Positions 43,978 through 53,254 of a stretch of DNA of 64,000 nt are shown here, piece by piece. The notes below the pieces were generated by a model. That model was given only the letters and a program-made list of their open reading frames with translations, had not been told where the DNA came from and did no database searches. This DNA is from CAVSJO01 sp963728445 (GTDB lineage: Bacteria; Gemmatimonadota; Gemmatimonadetes; Longimicrobiales; RSA9). The position numbers and the translations under genes were made by a program. Numbering within the stretch: the stretch's first letter is position 1; every line of letters starts with the position of its first letter. The stretch is from NCBI GenBank assembly GCA_963728445.1, contig CAVSJO010000003.1, positions 1 to 64,000 on the forward strand, written 5' to 3'.

Positions 43978-45609
43978 CTACGCGGGCCCCGTCGCCCTTC
44001 GCACCACCTGCCCCGGGCGCGCCTCGGTGACGTTCCCGTCCTCATACACCACCCGGCCGTTCACCCAGACGCGTGCGATTCCGACGCTGGTTGCGTGGGG
44101 CTGGTCCGGCGTGGCGCGGTCGCGCACGGTGGCGGAGTCGAAGAGGACGAGGTCGGCGTAGGCGCCGGGGCGGATCGTGCCGCGGTCGCGGATGCCCACG
44201 TGGGCGGCCGAGAGTCCGGTCATCTTGTGGACGGCCTGCTCCAGCGTGAGCGTGCCGCTGCGGACGAAGGGGCCCAGCACGCGCGTGAAGGAGCCGAAGC
44301 CGCGGGGGTGCGCACCGTCGAGGGCGCCGTCGGAGCAGACGTTGGAATACGGCCACTGGAGCAGGAAGGCGACGTCGCGCAGATCCATGCTCGTGGCGAT
44401 GATGCTCTCGTCGCCGTCGCTCTTCACGACGCGCTGGACCAGCGCGAGGTACGTCGTGACGGGGTCCTCGCCCCGGTCCCGGGCGATGTCGGCGAGGGTT
44501 CGGCCCTCGTACTGGGGGACGGGCTCGTAGCGGGCGATGCGCATGCCCTCGGGCGGGACGAGCTCGTCGAGGGCGAACGCGGCGGCGGCGCTGTCCGTGA
44601 AGTCCCGCTCCGGGAAGAGCACCGTCATGGTCGACTGCCAGAATGTATATGGGTACACGTCGGCGGTGACCTCCACGCCGCTGGCCCGGGCGGAATCGAG
44701 CTTCGCCAGCAGCCGCGGCGCCTGACCCCACAGGGATTTCATCGCCAGCTTCATGTGCGAGACCTGCACGGGCAGCCCGGCCTCGCGGCCGACGCGGATC
44801 AGCTCGTCGACGGCCTCGAAGAGGTGGCGGTCCTCGCTCCGCATGTGGCTGATGTAGCGTCCGCCGGCGGCGCCCGCCTCCTTCGCCAGGGCGATCACCT
44901 CCTCCGTCGACGAGTAGATGCCGGGGTCGTACTCGAGACCCGTGGATAGCCCGAGGGCGCCGGCGGCCATCTCGCCGCGGAGCAGGACGCGCATCGAGTC
45001 GACCTCCGGCGGCGTCGCCTCGCGGCGGAAGTCGTCGCCCATGACGCGATCCCGGAGCGTGCCATGGCCGACGTACGAGGCCACGTTCACCGCCACGCCG
45101 GCGCTGTCGACGCGCCGGAAGAATTCGGCAAGCGGGTAGCGGGAGGAGCCGTCCTGGCCGACGACGATGGTCGTCACGCCCTGGCTCACGTCCGCGAGGG
45201 CGTCGGGCATGCGCAGCAGGTCGCGGTCGGAGTGGCTGTGGGTGTCGATGAAGCCCGGCGCGAGGACGAGCCCGCGGCCGTCGATCACCTCTTCTCCGGG
45301 CTCCGCCCGCAGCCTGCCCACCTGCGCGATGCGGTCGCCGCGGACGCGCACGGAGACGCTGCGCGCCTTCCTGCCGGTGCCGTCCACGACCCGCGCGCCG
45401 GTGACGAGGAAGCCCGGCGCGGAGAAGTCGACGTCAGCGACGGAGCCGGCGCCGGGGGCGCCGAGGGCGCCAGGGGGTGCTCCGTTGGACGCCGCGCCGC
45501 CGGGGCCGCCATGGGCGCAGGCGCCGGCCTGGAGCCCGAGGCCGAGCCCGAGGCCGGCGATGACGGTCGCGAGGAACCGCTGCCGGTACCCGCCACGAAC
45601 CCGTCGCAT
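43978..45609 (-). CDS. D-aminoacylase/N-acyl-D-amino-acid deacylase-like amidohydrolase
   Basis: 543 residues with a lipoprotein-like signal (LGLGLGLQAGACAHG). Amidohydrolase core: metal motif GFIDTHSHSDRDLL (HxH type), the central TTIVVGQDG and VSHMKLAMKSLWG, and later VCSDGALDGAHPRGFGSF, as in D-aminoacylases. Such exported enzymes remove acyl groups from D-amino acids. The C-terminal beta-sandwich (RVWVNGRVVYEDG) completes the fold. It is four genes away from any peptidase; expression is probably monocistronic with the DUF4389 gene upstream (12 bases). Confidence 0.88.
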   Translation of the reverse strand: MRRVRGGYRQRFLATVIAGLGLGLGLQAGACAHGGPGGAASNGAPPGALGAPGAGSVADVDFSAPGFLVTGARVVDGTGRKARSVSVRVRGDRIAQVGRLRAEPGEEVIDGRGLVLAPGFIDTHSHSDRDLLRMPDALADVSQGVTTIVVGQDGSSRYPLAEFFRRVDSAGVAVNVASYVGHGTLRDRVMGDDFRREATPPEVDSMRVLLRGEMAAGALGLSTGLEYDPGIYSSTEEVIALAKEAGAAGGRYISHMRSEDRHLFEAVDELIRVGREAGLPVQVSHMKLAMKSLWGQAPRLLAKLDSARASGVEVTADVYPYTFWQSTMTVLFPERDFTDSAAAAFALDELVPPEGMRIARYEPVPQYEGRTLADIARDRGEDPVTTYLALVQRVVKSDGDESIIATSMDLRDVAFLLQWPYSNVCSDGALDGAHPRGFGSFTRVLGPFVRSGTLTLEQAVHKMTGLSAAHVGIRDRGTIRPGAYADLVLFDSATVRDRATPDQPHATSVGIARVWVNGRVVYEDGNVTEARPGQVVRRATGPA

Positions 45610-45621
45610 GTTCGACTCTCC

Positions 45622-46296
45622 TCAGGCCCGGAGGGTGAAGGGCGGGTACTCGTCCCGCATCAGCAGCGCGTATGCCTCCACCCGCAGGCTCCAGGCGAGG
45701 ACCCCGATGGCGAAGCCGTAGAGGGACGCGGGGTATCGGCCGGTGATGAGGATCGCGGCCCACGCCACGGCCGTCGTGAACGCCCACACGAGGCTCAGGA
45801 GGCACAGCACGAAAGCGTGGGGCAGGACCAGCAGGACGCGGAAGAAGACAGTCAAGCGATCCCGTGGCCCCTCCGGCCGCGACAGGTGGAGCTCGACGGG
45901 AAAGGCGCCGTCGCCGAAGGGCGGGTAGTCGTCCACGAGGAGCGTCGCGTACGCTATGGCTCGGGCCCGCCAGCGCAGATAGAAGGAGCACAGCTTCCAG
46001 AGCCCGTCCGGGTGTCTGCCCGCGAACACGATGGCGAACCACGCGATGCACGCACACAGCCCGGCGACGACGCCGAGCGCGCCGCCGGAGCCATAGCCCA
46101 GATGCCAGTGCCCCTCCGTGCTCCAGTCGATGGACCCGAAGATCGCTACAGGGCCCCCGACGAGCAGGAGATGGGGAATGGACAGGAAGAAGCGGAAGGC
46201 CGCCGTGAGCCGGTTCCGTCCCTCCACCTGCGGCCGGATCCCCACGGTCACGGGATAGTCCACCGCGGGGACGTGCGCTTCGGCGTGTGCGTTCAT
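45622..46296 (-). CDS. DUF4389 membrane protein
   Basis: 224 residues with two copies of the DUF4389 module: about residues 17-115 (RLTAAFRFFLSIPHLLLVG, ... FYLRWRARAIAYATLLVDDYPPF) and about 130-222 (RLTVFFRVLLVLPHAFVL, ... LRVEAYALLMRDEYPPF). Each has two transmembrane helices, so the protein spans the inner membrane about four times. The family function is unknown. The ATG at 46296 begins with MNAHAEAHVP. Confidence 0.85.
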   Translation of the reverse strand: MNAHAEAHVPAVDYPVTVGIRPQVEGRNRLTAAFRFFLSIPHLLLVGGPVAIFGSIDWSTEGHWHLGYGSGGALGVVAGLCACIAWFAIVFAGRHPDGLWKLCSFYLRWRARAIAYATLLVDDYPPFGDGAFPVELHLSRPEGPRDRLTVFFRVLLVLPHAFVLCLLSLVWAFTTAVAWAAILITGRYPASLYGFAIGVLAWSLRVEAYALLMRDEYPPFTLRA

Positions 46297-46424
46297 CGAG
46301 GGCTCCGGCTCGGTTGGGGGGCAGACGGCTACAGCATACGCGCCCGGCGCGGGAAACGCACCGGTGGTGTCCCGGTCCCTCTTGCTCCGTGCGCTCCGCG
46401 GACGAATCCTTCAGGGTCCCCATC

Positions 46425-48329
46425 ATGCCTGCGCCGTCCACTGGACCCGTCATGCCGAACGCGCCCACCCGCCGCATCGAAGCGTTCTTCCACGAGCTGA
46501 AGCGACGCCGCGTCTTCCGCGTCGCCGCGGCGTACGTCGTCCTGGCGTTCGCTGCGCTGCAGGGCGTGGACGTCCTGGTGCCGGCGCTGCACCTGCCCGG
46601 CTGGACGACGACGCTCGTCGCCGTGCTCGCGATCGCCGGTTTCATCGTCTCCGTCGGCCTCGCGTGGGCGTTCGACGTGACGCCGGAGGGGGTGCGCCAC
46701 ACGGAGCCGGCGTCGGAGGATGGCGGCGACACGGGTGCCCCGCGGCCGGACTCGCGGCCCGGCGTCGGGGGGGCTCCGCGGCCGGAAACGCCGCCCGGCG
46801 TCGGGGGGCCTCCGACGGTCCGGGGCCCCGGGGTTTCCGCAGCGCCCGCAGCCGGCGCGGCGCCCGCCGTCGGCGCCCCCACGGCCGGCGCGTTCCCCGC
46901 GGCGCCGGGCGCGGCGTCGGCGGCGACGCCCACGCCCCCCTGCATCGCCGTGATGCCGTTCCTGAACCTCAGTCCCGACGCCGCGAACGAGTACTTCGCC
47001 GACGGGGTCACCGAGGACATCATCGCCGGTCTGTCCAAGATCCGCTCCCTGCGCGTGATCTCCCGCACGTCGGTGATGCCGTTCAAGCAGCGGAACGAGA
47101 GCCTGCAGAGCATCGCGGCGACGCTGGGCGCGACCACCGTCGTGGACGGCAGCGTGAGACGCGAGGGAGACCGCGTCCGCATCGTGGCGGAGCTCATCGA
47201 CGCGGCGACGGACCGGCACCTGTGGGCCGAGACGTACGACCGCCAGCTCACGGACATCTTCGCCATCCAGTCGGACGTCGCGGTACGCGTCGCCGCCGCT
47301 CTGAAGGCAGAGCTCTCCCTGGACGAGCGGACGCGGATCCGGCGCGAGCCCACACGAAGCGTCGAGGCGTACGAGCTCTACAACGAGGCTCGCGCCGAGC
47401 TGATCCGGTTCACGCCAACGGGGATGGAGCGGGCGATCGCGCTGTTCGAGCGCGCCCTGGAGATCGATCCTTCCTTCGCTCTCGCCGAGGCGACGATCGC
47501 GATCGCGTACGCGGAGATGGGGGACGGCGGGATGTGGCCGGGCGACGTCGCCCGTGAGCGCGCGACGGCCGCCGCCGACCGCGCGCTGCGCCTCGATCCC
47601 GCGCTCAGCGAGGCGTACACCGCCCGGGGCTACGTCCGCTCACTCTGGGAACACGACCGGGAGGGCGCGGAACGGGACTTCAAGAAGGCCATCGAGCTGA
47701 GCCCCAGCAGCGCCGACGCGTACGACTTCTACGGCCGCCATTGCCGGGCCGTGGGGCGCATGGACGAAGCACTCGAGATGGTGCGCCGGGCCAAGGAGCT
47801 GGATCCGATGACGCACCGGACGGACCTCGCCAACGCGCTGATCCGCGCCGGCCGGTACGCGGAGGCCGCGGCCGAGGCGGAAGGCGCCGTCGCCTTCGAC
47901 CCCCGTCATGATCGGGCGCACGCCACCCTCGCGTGGGCCTACCTGAAGCAGGGACAGACCACGGAAGGACTGGCCGAGCTCGAGAGAGCAGCGGCGCTTT
48001 CGCCGGACAGCACGCAGTGGCTGGCGCAGCTGGGGCAGGCGCGCGCCATGACGGGGGACGAAGCCGGGGCCCGGGAGGTCCTGCACCGGCTGGACGAACG
48101 GGCCCGCACGAAGTTCGTCTCCCCCTACCACCGGGCGTTCGTCCATACGGGCCTGGGCGAGCACGATCGCGCCATCGACCTGCTCGAGCAGTCCGTCCAG
48201 CAGGGGACCGGCTCGATCCACGGCATCCGCGGCTCGTTCCTGTTCGAGCCGCTGCGGACGCATCCTCGCTTCAAGGCCCTGGTGGAGCGCCTGAACGCGG
48301 TGGACGCGGAGGCGGCCCCGCCCGGCTGA
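46425..48329 (+). CDS. TolB/FlgO-like plus TPR membrane protein, copy 1
   Basis: 634 residues. A short cytoplasmic start (ELKRRRVFRVAAAYVVLAFAALQG) carries a transmembrane helix, followed by a second, a long Pro/Gly/Ala linker (residues about 85-165), then a beta-rich TolB N-terminal/FlgO-like domain (AVMPFLNLSPDAANEYFADG) and at least six TPRs to the end. Related proteins combine this architecture with a DNA-binding output domain; here there is none. Two starts are possible (46425, 46452). A paralogue lies at 58204. Confidence 0.85.
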   Translation: MPAPSTGPVMPNAPTRRIEAFFHELKRRRVFRVAAAYVVLAFAALQGVDVLVPALHLPGWTTTLVAVLAIAGFIVSVGLAWAFDVTPEGVRHTEPASEDGGDTGAPRPDSRPGVGGAPRPETPPGVGGPPTVRGPGVSAAPAAGAAPAVGAPTAGAFPAAPGAASAATPTPPCIAVMPFLNLSPDAANEYFADGVTEDIIAGLSKIRSLRVISRTSVMPFKQRNESLQSIAATLGATTVVDGSVRREGDRVRIVAELIDAATDRHLWAETYDRQLTDIFAIQSDVAVRVAAALKAELSLDERTRIRREPTRSVEAYELYNEARAELIRFTPTGMERAIALFERALEIDPSFALAEATIAIAYAEMGDGGMWPGDVARERATAAADRALRLDPALSEAYTARGYVRSLWEHDREGAERDFKKAIELSPSSADAYDFYGRHCRAVGRMDEALEMVRRAKELDPMTHRTDLANALIRAGRYAEAAAEAEGAVAFDPRHDRAHATLAWAYLKQGQTTEGLAELERAAALSPDSTQWLAQLGQARAMTGDEAGAREVLHRLDERARTKFVSPYHRAFVHTGLGEHDRAIDLLEQSVQQGTGSIHGIRGSFLFEPLRTHPRFKALVERLNAVDAEAAPPG

Positions 48330-48376
48330 TCCGGTCGCGCCCCGCTCCGGACCAACGGGGTCAGGCGCCTCCCTCC

Positions 48377-49012
48377 TTACGCCTCTCCCCGGCGGGCGGC
48401 GTTCAGCGCCTCGGGCGTGTCCACGTCCCGGAGCACGGCGTCGTCGTCGAAGGCGACGTCGCACACGTCGTCCGCGTGCGTCTCCAGCAGCCGGCGTCCG
48501 CCGACGTCGCCGTCGAGCGTCTTCAGCTCCGGGAAGTAACGCGCGCTCCAGAGCACCGGGTTGCCGCGTCGTCCTCCCGAAACGGGCACGCAGATTCCGC
48601 CGCCGCGGGCGGGGTCGAACGCGTTCGTGAGGCGGCGCAGGTCGCCGGCGGCGATCCACGGCATGTCGCCGAGCAGGATTGCCGCCCCGTCCACGGGCTC
48701 CACCAGCGCGCGGATCCCGGCGGCGATGGACGTGCCGATCCCCGCCGCGAATTGGGGATTGACGGTGAAGGCGAGGCCGAGTCCCTCCAGCTCCGCGCGA
48801 ACGGCGCCGGCGTCGTGGCCGAGCACGACCACCACCGGTGCGAGCCCGGCCTCCAGCGCCGTCCTCGCCACGCGCCGCACCAGCGGCTCGCCGGCCAGCT
48901 CCGCCAGCAGCTTGTTGCCCGCCTCCATGCGCTGGGAGCGACCCGCGGCGAGGATCACAGCGGCGATCCGGCAGGCGGCATCCGAGGGCCCGCGCGCCGC
49001 GGCGGCGCTCAT
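48377..49012 (-). CDS. MocA-like nucleotidyltransferase (molybdenum cofactor cytidylyl/MobA-like)
   Basis: 211 residues. GlyCTP-transferase pattern LAAGRSQRMEAGNKLL at the start, FAAGIGTSIAAGIRAL and the metal-binding LLGDMPWI, as in MocA enzymes that cytidylate molybdopterin for xanthine-dehydrogenase-type enzymes. The ATG overlaps the XdhC stop (ATGA), so the pair is co-translated. A 12-bp repeat at 49011-49046 crosses the junction. No molybdoenzyme structural gene is in the window. Confidence 0.88.
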   Translation of the reverse strand: MSAAAARGPSDAACRIAAVILAAGRSQRMEAGNKLLAELAGEPLVRRVARTALEAGLAPVVVVLGHDAGAVRAELEGLGLAFTVNPQFAAGIGTSIAAGIRALVEPVDGAAILLGDMPWIAAGDLRRLTNAFDPARGGGICVPVSGGRRGNPVLWSARYFPELKTLDGDVGGRRLLETHADDVCDVAFDDDAVLRDVDTPEALNAARRGEA

Positions 49013-50103
49013 GCCGGAGAGGATTCCGGAGAGGATTCCGGAGATGATGCAGGCGGCGCCTGTCCGACGGTACCGCCCCGCAGCGTGGACACCACCTCCG
49101 CCAGGATCGCGACCGCGATCTCTGCGGGCGAGCGGGCACCGATGTCCAGTCCGATGGGCGCGTGGATGCGGCGCAGGTCCTCCTCCGGCACGCCCCGCTC
49201 CCGAAGGCGCAGGAGGCGTTTGCCGTGGGTCCGGCGGCTGCCCAGCGCACCGACGTAGAACGCCCGCGTGGCCAGGGCGGCCACCAGCGCCGGGTCGTCG
49301 AGCTTGGCGTCGTGGGTGAGCGTGATCACGGCCGTCCGGTGGTCCGGCCGCAGCTCCTCGAAGGCGGGCCCCGGCCACGCGTGCACGAGGTGAAGGCCGG
49401 GAAAGCGCTCCTCCGAGGCGAACAGCGAGCGCGGATCGACGACGTGGACCTCGAAACCGGCGGCCGTCGCCATGCGGGCGAGGGGTGCGGTGACGTGGAC
49501 GGCGCCGACGACGAGCAGCCGGACGGGCGGGTTGTACGGCCGCAGGAAGACGTCGCCCGCCTCGGCTTCGACGGTCGTGGCGCGGTCCTCGAGCAGGCTC
49601 TGCCGCGCGGCCTCGACCGGCCATCCGTCCGGCCCGCCCTCACGCGAAGGTGCGGCTCCGTCCGAGGGTCCGGAGACGTTTTCGAGGGGACGGAGCAGCG
49701 CCTGCTCTCCAGAGCGCATCCGCGTCGCGAGGACGACCGGGCGCTTCGCGTCGACGTCGCGCAGGAGCGCGTCCAGGAGCGCGCCCTCGACGGCGTCCAC
49801 GCGGATCTCGACCTTCCCGCCGCACGCGAGTCCAACCTCCCACGCCATCTCGTCGGTCACGCCGAAGGCGAGCGTCCTGCCCTCTCCCGACGCGATCACC
49901 CCCGTCGACGCGTCGACGACGGCGGCCTCCACGCACCCGCCGGATACGGACCCGCAGAACGTGCCGCCGTCTGTCACGGCCATGTGGCTGCCGGCGTCCC
50001 TGGGGGCGGAGCCCCACGTGCGCACGACAGTCGCCAGGGCCACTTCCCTGCCCTCGGCACGCCATGCCGCCGCCGTTCGAAGAACGTCCTCGTCGGTGTT
50101 CAC
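49009..50103 (-). CDS. XdhC/CoxI-family molybdoenzyme maturation protein
   Basis: 364 residues: N-terminal XdhC/CoxI domain (VVRTWGSAPRDAGSHMAVT, GSVSGGCVEAAVV) and C-terminal NAD-like Rossmann domain (LLVVGAVHVTAPLARMA ... YVGALGSRRTH). XdhC inserts the sulfurated Mo cofactor into xanthine-dehydrogenase-family enzymes. The last residues (SSPESSPESSPA) are encoded by a 12-base tandem unit that also forms the MocA start region. Confidence 0.9.
   Translation of the reverse strand: MNTDEDVLRTAAAWRAEGREVALATVVRTWGSAPRDAGSHMAVTDGGTFCGSVSGGCVEAAVVDASTGVIASGEGRTLAFGVTDEMAWEVGLACGGKVEIRVDAVEGALLDALLRDVDAKRPVVLATRMRSGEQALLRPLENVSGPSDGAAPSREGGPDGWPVEAARQSLLEDRATTVEAEAGDVFLRPYNPPVRLLVVGAVHVTAPLARMATAAGFEVHVVDPRSLFASEERFPGLHLVHAWPGPAFEELRPDHRTAVITLTHDAKLDDPALVAALATRAFYVGALGSRRTHGKRLLRLRERGVPEEDLRRIHAPIGLDIGARSPAEIAVAILAEVVSTLRGGTVGQAPPASSPESSPESSPA
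49011..49046. repeat. 12-bp tandem triplet across the XdhC/MocA junction
   Basis: Units ATGCCGGAGAGG, ATTCCGGAGAGG and ATTCCGGAGATG follow one another. The unit length keeps both overlapping frames open. Confidence 0.8.
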
Positions 50104-50110
50104 GCCGCCC

Positions 50111-50716
50111 CTAACGGCCTTCCTCGAACTGCCGGAGATCCGCCTCGACGACGGTCTCGATGCAGGTCGGGCAAATGCCGTGGCTGAAGCGGGTCCCGGC
50201 GTGCCGGGACAGGTAGCTCTCGACGCTTCCCCAGTAATCGTCGTCGTCGCGGACGCGACGGCAGTAGGAGCAGATCGGGATGATGGACTTGAGCTCCTTC
50301 ACTTCGGCCAGGGCGGCACGCAGCTCGCCGACCAGCATCTCGCGCTGCGCTTCCATGCGCTTGTTCTCGGTGACGTCCCGGGCCGCCGAGTAGATCACGG
50401 TGCCGGCATGCGCGGTGGCGTTCCACAACAGCCAACGGAAGGAGCCGTCCCTGCAGAGGTAGCGGTTCTCGAAGGCGATGGCCTGATCCCCGCTCCGGAC
50501 CTTCCGGTTCTGCTCCAGCGTCCTCTCCCGATCATCCGGATGGACGAACTCGATGAACGGCCGGCTCATCAGCTCGTCCCTCGTGAACCCGAGCGCCCGC
50601 TCCCACGCCGGGTTCAGGCGCTTGAAATACCCGTCGTAGCCGAGATGGCACAGGAGGTCGATGGAGACCTCGAAGAACGGGTCCTGCTCCGCCGCCCCAC
50701 TGTCGTTCACCTGCAT
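50111..50716 (-). CDS. PAS-domain protein with C-terminal CSYCxxxRDD zinc-like motif
   Basis: 201 residues. PAS fold (VSIDLLCHLGYDGYFKRLNP, GFTRDELMSRPFIEFVHPDDR, DGSFRWLLWN), a short coiled coil, then IPICSYCRRVRDDDDYWGSV...FSHGICPTC, a Cys4 motif often found at the C-terminus of PAS and response-regulator proteins. There is no kinase domain. It is probably a signalling adaptor. The ATG at 50716 is chosen; upstream in-frame sequence is intergenic. It is 7 bases upstream of XdhC in the same direction. Confidence 0.75.
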   Translation of the reverse strand: MQVNDSGAAEQDPFFEVSIDLLCHLGYDGYFKRLNPAWERALGFTRDELMSRPFIEFVHPDDRERTLEQNRKVRSGDQAIAFENRYLCRDGSFRWLLWNATAHAGTVIYSAARDVTENKRMEAQREMLVGELRAALAEVKELKSIIPICSYCRRVRDDDDYWGSVESYLSRHAGTRFSHGICPTCIETVVEADLRQFEEGR

Positions 50717-50997
50717 GGCCCAATCAGTCGTCTGAGGCTCTCTGTTCCGGCACCGTCGCCGGCCGACCCCGTCCCGGGAAGTCGCCCTCCGTCCCGGAAA
50801 CTTGGCCCCGCCCCGGGAACTTGGCTTCCGGGCGGCCGTTCGTACAGTCCCGGACGTCGGGTCCGCGGCGCAGGCCCCGGGCGGCTTCGCTTGATCAATC
50901 CACGCTTCCCCACCTACGTTGCCACGACACTCCGAGTCGAGATGCACCCCGGACGCGCGTGCCGGGGCACGTCCCATCCCACAATCGGGAGGCAGCC

Positions 50998-51333
50998 GTG
51001 GCTGGCAAGTTCGAGATCTACAAGGACAAGAAGAGCGAATTCCGCTTCCGTCTGAAGTCCTCCAACGGCCAGACCGTCCTGACGAGCGAGGGCTACAAGT
51101 CCAAGGCGAGCGCCCAGAACGGCGTGCGCTCGGTCCAGGAGAACGCCGGCAACGCCGATCGCTTCGAGAAGTCCACCACGCCATCGGGCGCGTTCCGCTT
51201 CAGCATGACGGCGAAGAACCGCCAGGTCATCGGCCAGAGCCAGAATTACAAGAGCGCGGCGTCCCGCGACTCGGGCATCGAGGCCATCGCCCGCGCTGCG
51301 ACGGGCGCAAAGGTGGAGGACCAGACCGCCTGA
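50998..51333 (+). CDS. YegP-like DUF1508 protein (two repeats)
   Basis: 111 residues in two matching halves: FEIYKDKKSEFRFRLKSSNG...EGYKSKASAQNGVRSV and FEKSTTPSGAFRFSMTAKNR...QNYKSAASRDSGIEAI. DUF1508 repeats of this YegP type are small cytosolic proteins of unknown role, often linked with stress. The GTG start follows a GGAGG site five bases before. A long hairpin follows the stop. Confidence 0.88.
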   Translation: MAGKFEIYKDKKSEFRFRLKSSNGQTVLTSEGYKSKASAQNGVRSVQENAGNADRFEKSTTPSGAFRFSMTAKNRQVIGQSQNYKSAASRDSGIEAIARAATGAKVEDQTA

Positions 51334-51341
51334 TCCTGCCG

Positions 51342-51385
51342 GAGCCGCCGGACCCGGACGCCCTGGCGGCCCGGTCCGGCGGCTC
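51342..51385. terminator. 13-bp stem-loop between YegP-like and S51 genes
   Basis: GAGCCGCCGGACC (51342-51354) and GGTCCGGCGGCTC (51373-51385), loop of 18 bases. It lies between converging genes and could end both transcripts. Confidence 0.55.
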
Positions 51386-51442
51386 ACCCCTGCTGCACGA
51401 TTCCCCCGAAATCGGTCAACACGAGCTCCCCTTCTCCGGGCT

Positions 51443-53113
51443 TCACCGCCCCGCGAGCATCCGCGCGGCGATCGCTTCCGCCAGACTCCGCGCGTTCGCG
51501 TCGTCGTCGTTCGTGAGAACGATCACGACGGCGTGATGGTCCGGGATGCGCAGGAACGCGGCGCGTCGGCCGTCCGGCGTCCCGTACGCGGCGAGCCGGT
51601 TCGCGCCGGATCCCGAGGCGTGCCACCCCTGCGACCGGTCGGCTCCCGGCCAGATCTTCGGGTCCTCCAGCCCGAGGGCGACGCGGTAGAGCTCGTCGAC
51701 GTCCGACCGCACCGTCCCGTCGGGCTCCGCCTCCGTCCGGTGCAGTCCCACCGGCGGCGCGATCTCCCGCGCGAAGCAGCGCTGGAAGGGCGACATCGCG
51801 CGCCAGCGGTCGGCGGCGGCCCGAGCCCGGGCGGAGGCCGGCGTGCCGGAGGGCGGCGTACCGGCGGCCGGCGCGTCGCCACCCACGCCCGGCGGCGGTT
51901 CCGGGGCCGGAATCTGGTCACACAGCCCGGTGAAGATCCCGGCGACGTCGCCCAGATCGAACTGCGGCAGCGTGGTCGTCGGCATGAAGCGCTCCTGGTC
52001 CGGCACGCCATACGACGCGTCGATGAACACCTCGCCGTCCTGCGCCGCGAGCACCGTCGCCGCGCGCCGCCCGCTCCCGGCGTACGGGGCGAACAGGCTG
52101 TCGACGAACGCCTTCGTCAGCGGCGAGTCGTCGATCGCCCGGTGCAGGACGCGGCGGGCGCCGAGGTCGTAGCGGTCGCCCGGGTAGAGCGTCAGGAACG
52201 GCTTGCCCGGGTCGGTCTCCTCGCCGCCGTAGACGAACGCCTTGTTGCGCCCGACGATCGCGGCCGTGTCGCCCCGGACGACCCACGCCGTCCCCTCGTC
52301 CTCCGACATCCCGAGCATCTGCGGGTAGCGCGGCATGATGGAGTCGGCCAGGTCCGGCAGCCGCTCCCGCGCCACCACGTGCTGGTCGATGGCCGTTCCC
52401 CGCAGGAATGCGAAGGCGTGGTGGTAGCCGGGGTAGTCCATGATCCCGTTGTCGTTCGACGGCGCGCCGCGGACCAGGAAGTCACCGAGGATCGTCGCGC
52501 CCGCGGACGAGCCGCCCACCACGCCGCCGCGGGCGAGGACGTCGTGGAAGCCCTGCTCGGTCCGGGTCCCGCCGTACGCGTCCACCAGCCGGTACTGCCG
52601 GCCGCCGTCGAACCAGACGCCGCCCGCCGTCTGAAGCGCGGCGACGAACGTGTCCGAATCGGCGACGTCCCGGTCCGTCGTGAACAGCACCCGCACGTTC
52701 CTCGCGCCCGCCGCCCGCAGGCGCTGCGCGCCCGGAGCGTTCTGGTCGTACGCGTCGCCCCCGGCCGCGTTGGGCACGTCGACGATCAGCGCGTCCGGTC
52801 CCCCGGCGGCCTCGATGAACGCGCCCCAGACCCGGGGGCCGATCTCTCCGCCGCCCACGACCACGACGGTGCCGTTCGGCGGCCCGACCTCGGGGGCGCC
52901 GGTGGCGGCGGCCGCAGTGGCGTCTGCATCCGTGCCGGCGCCGGTCGCGCCGGACTGGGCGGCCAGCGTCGTCGGTGCCGCGAACAGCGCCGCGGAAGCG
53001 AGCGTCCCGGCCAATGTCGCGGCGAGCGCCGCGGAAGCGACGCAGCGGGCAGCGAGGGCGAGCATCTTCGGGGCGACGTCGCCTGGAGACTTCGTCGGGA
53101 GCGCGAATCGCAT
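51443..53113 (-). CDS. Secreted cyanophycinase-like (S51) protein with extra C-terminal domain
   Basis: 556 residues with a signal sequence (ALAATLAGTLASAALFAAPTT). The N-terminal 350 residues have the class-I glutamine-amidotransferase-like S51 fold: nucleophile GGSSAGATIL (GxSxGA), FDGGRQYRL and VVVGGGEIGP. S51 enzymes (cyanophycinase, dipeptidase E) cleave Asp-containing peptides. The C-terminal 200 residues (FQRCFAREIAPPVGLHR, RRAAFLRIPDHHAVVIVLTND) resemble the end of beta-lactamase-like proteins, an unusual fusion. The start is the ATG at 53113. Confidence 0.8.
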   Translation of the reverse strand: MRFALPTKSPGDVAPKMLALAARCVASAALAATLAGTLASAALFAAPTTLAAQSGATGAGTDADATAAAATGAPEVGPPNGTVVVVGGGEIGPRVWGAFIEAAGGPDALIVDVPNAAGGDAYDQNAPGAQRLRAAGARNVRVLFTTDRDVADSDTFVAALQTAGGVWFDGGRQYRLVDAYGGTRTEQGFHDVLARGGVVGGSSAGATILGDFLVRGAPSNDNGIMDYPGYHHAFAFLRGTAIDQHVVARERLPDLADSIMPRYPQMLGMSEDEGTAWVVRGDTAAIVGRNKAFVYGGEETDPGKPFLTLYPGDRYDLGARRVLHRAIDDSPLTKAFVDSLFAPYAGSGRRAATVLAAQDGEVFIDASYGVPDQERFMPTTTLPQFDLGDVAGIFTGLCDQIPAPEPPPGVGGDAPAAGTPPSGTPASARARAAADRWRAMSPFQRCFAREIAPPVGLHRTEAEPDGTVRSDVDELYRVALGLEDPKIWPGADRSQGWHASGSGANRLAAYGTPDGRRAAFLRIPDHHAVVIVLTNDDDANARSLAEAIAARMLAGR

Positions 53114-53254
53114 GGGCGGGACCTCCGGAGGATGGAGAATGGTCCCCGAAGAATGCGGGAGGGGCCGGCGGCGTGTCCAGAGCGGCCGGGGGTTGTCTCG
53201 CGCGGCGATGAATGGCTTCGTGGGTCAGGGATCTCCTCGAGCCGTGGAGGCAGC

